Source of the DNA: Clostridiales bacterium
GTDB taxonomy: Bacteria > Bacillota > Clostridia > Saccharofermentanales > Saccharofermentanaceae
Direction: 5' to 3'
Assembly: GCA_017940895.1 (NCBI GenBank)
Contig: JAGAXM010000013.1
Coordinates: forward strand, 1-32,657
Length of the DNA: 32,657 bases
Shown here: positions 32,224 to 32,657 of the stretch, one piece after another
How the letters are laid out: each line of letters starts with the position of its first letter
How positions within the stretch are numbered: position 1 is the first letter of the stretch
The notes under the pieces: generated by a model
The model's database searches: none
Told to the model about the DNA's origin: nothing
The model's input: the letters and a program-made list of their open reading frames with translations, nothing else
Translations under genes and position numbers: made by a program

Positions 32224-32657
32224 TCAGGTCTTACGGAAAACATACATTTTGGCAAGAGCATCAAGCATTACGCCGATTATTCGCTTGGCAGATATCTCAT
32301 CCGGACGATATGATTCATCTCCGGTAATAAATATTATGTCGCGGTTAAGATACAGACCGTTATTAGTGTAATTCGCGAACTTCTCAGCATTACTCTGAAC
32401 ATATGACAGATTCCCCATTCCGCCTATTGCTTCCAGAAAGCTACAGCGGTTGAACTCCGGGAAATCCATTGAGAAATCCGGACTCATGTCCTTCTTGCCT
32501 AATCTGAAGCAGACTTCGTATTTGTAGTCGATACCCAGATTCTCGAGCACTTGAGCAACATCGGATTCAAAAAACGATCTCATGATCATTCCGTTATGAA
32601 TGATCTTACGGTCTTTCGGGTACGAATTGTTGTCTTCTTTAAGAGATTCATAGAACT
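32224..32657 (-). CDS. C-terminal part of a probable PD-(D/E)XK-fold protein (partial, runs off right edge)
   Basis: The frame is open from the right edge to a TGA at 32224-32226, giving at least 144 residues, so the N-terminus lies outside the window; an internal ATG at 32589 is not the likely start. The sequence has RSFFESDVAQVLENLGIDYK, then YEVCF, SPDFSMDFPE, FLEAIGGMGN and DIIFITGDE. This order (helix with R-S-x-x-E, a strand with YE, PDF, then E-x-x-G) matches the restriction-endonuclease-like fold, with the D of PDF and the E of LEAIGG as metal ligands. Substrate and role are unknown. Confidence 0.6.
   Translation of the reverse strand, partial: FYESLKEDNNSYPKDRKIIHNGMIMRSFFESDVAQVLENLGIDYKYEVCFRLGKKDMSPDFSMDFPEFNRCSFLEAIGGMGNLSYVQSNAEKFANYTNNGLYLNRDIIFITGDESYRPDEISAKRIIGVMLDALAKMYVFRKT

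Overview
The window looks like chromosomal DNA of a mid-GC member of the Bacillota, most likely class Clostridia. The support is a DnaD-type and a DnaI-type primosome protein side by side, a VanW-domain wall protein, a YfhO-family membrane protein, a short four-cysteine L28, an HtrA-type protease with one N-terminal membrane anchor, and AGGAGG-type ribosome sites. The family cannot be fixed from the sequence. I found no tRNA, rRNA, CRISPR array, transposase or phage gene.

Left third (1-11,100), housekeeping and envelope. A C-terminal gene fragment ends in a strong hairpin terminator. Facing it are a 43-residue membrane micro-ORF, an HtrA protease, a YigZ-family protein and a degenerate Nudix protein, all on the minus strand. 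A putative glycoside hydrolase (DUF4015) and serS run on the plus strand and meet rpmB at a bidirectional terminator. A tightly packed minus-strand operon then mixes wall, replication and lipid functions: vanW, dnaD, dnaI, acpS, and a membrane-anchored SH3b protein whose NlpC/P60-like domain has lost its catalytic cysteine.

Middle and right (11,100-32,013), a cell-surface polysaccharide locus. It holds a WbaP-type initiating sugar-phosphate transferase, one soluble GT2, four GT4 transferases, and manC, gmd and rmd (GDP-mannose to GDP-D-rhamnose). It also holds a sugar phosphomutase, a Wzm/Wzt ABC exporter whose Wzt has a C-terminal glycan-binding domain, and two small coiled-coil proteins of unknown function between wzt and the glycosyltransferases. 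At the right, a polyprenyl-phosphate GT2 with two membrane helices is divergent from two large polytopic proteins (YfhO and a GT-C-like protein). The likely working model is assembly of a mannose/D-rhamnose polymer on undecaprenyl phosphate, export by Wzm/Wzt, and extracytoplasmic sugar decoration by the GtrB-like/YfhO/GT-C set. Phosphotransferase initiation together with Wzm/Wzt and D-rhamnose synthesis recalls S-layer glycan loci of Gram-positive bacteria.

The right edge carries two tandem 50-base imperfect palindromes, a stem-loop at the end of the last GT2, and the C-terminal part of a probable PD-(D/E)XK-fold protein.

The most unusual signals are four genes whose TATAAT box lies only 7-8 bases before the ATG with no Shine-Dalgarno site (probable leaderless mRNAs), the paired coiled-coil proteins of the export locus, two glycan genes that overlap tail-to-tail with their convergent neighbours, the NlpC/P60 pseudoenzyme, and the tandem palindromes.
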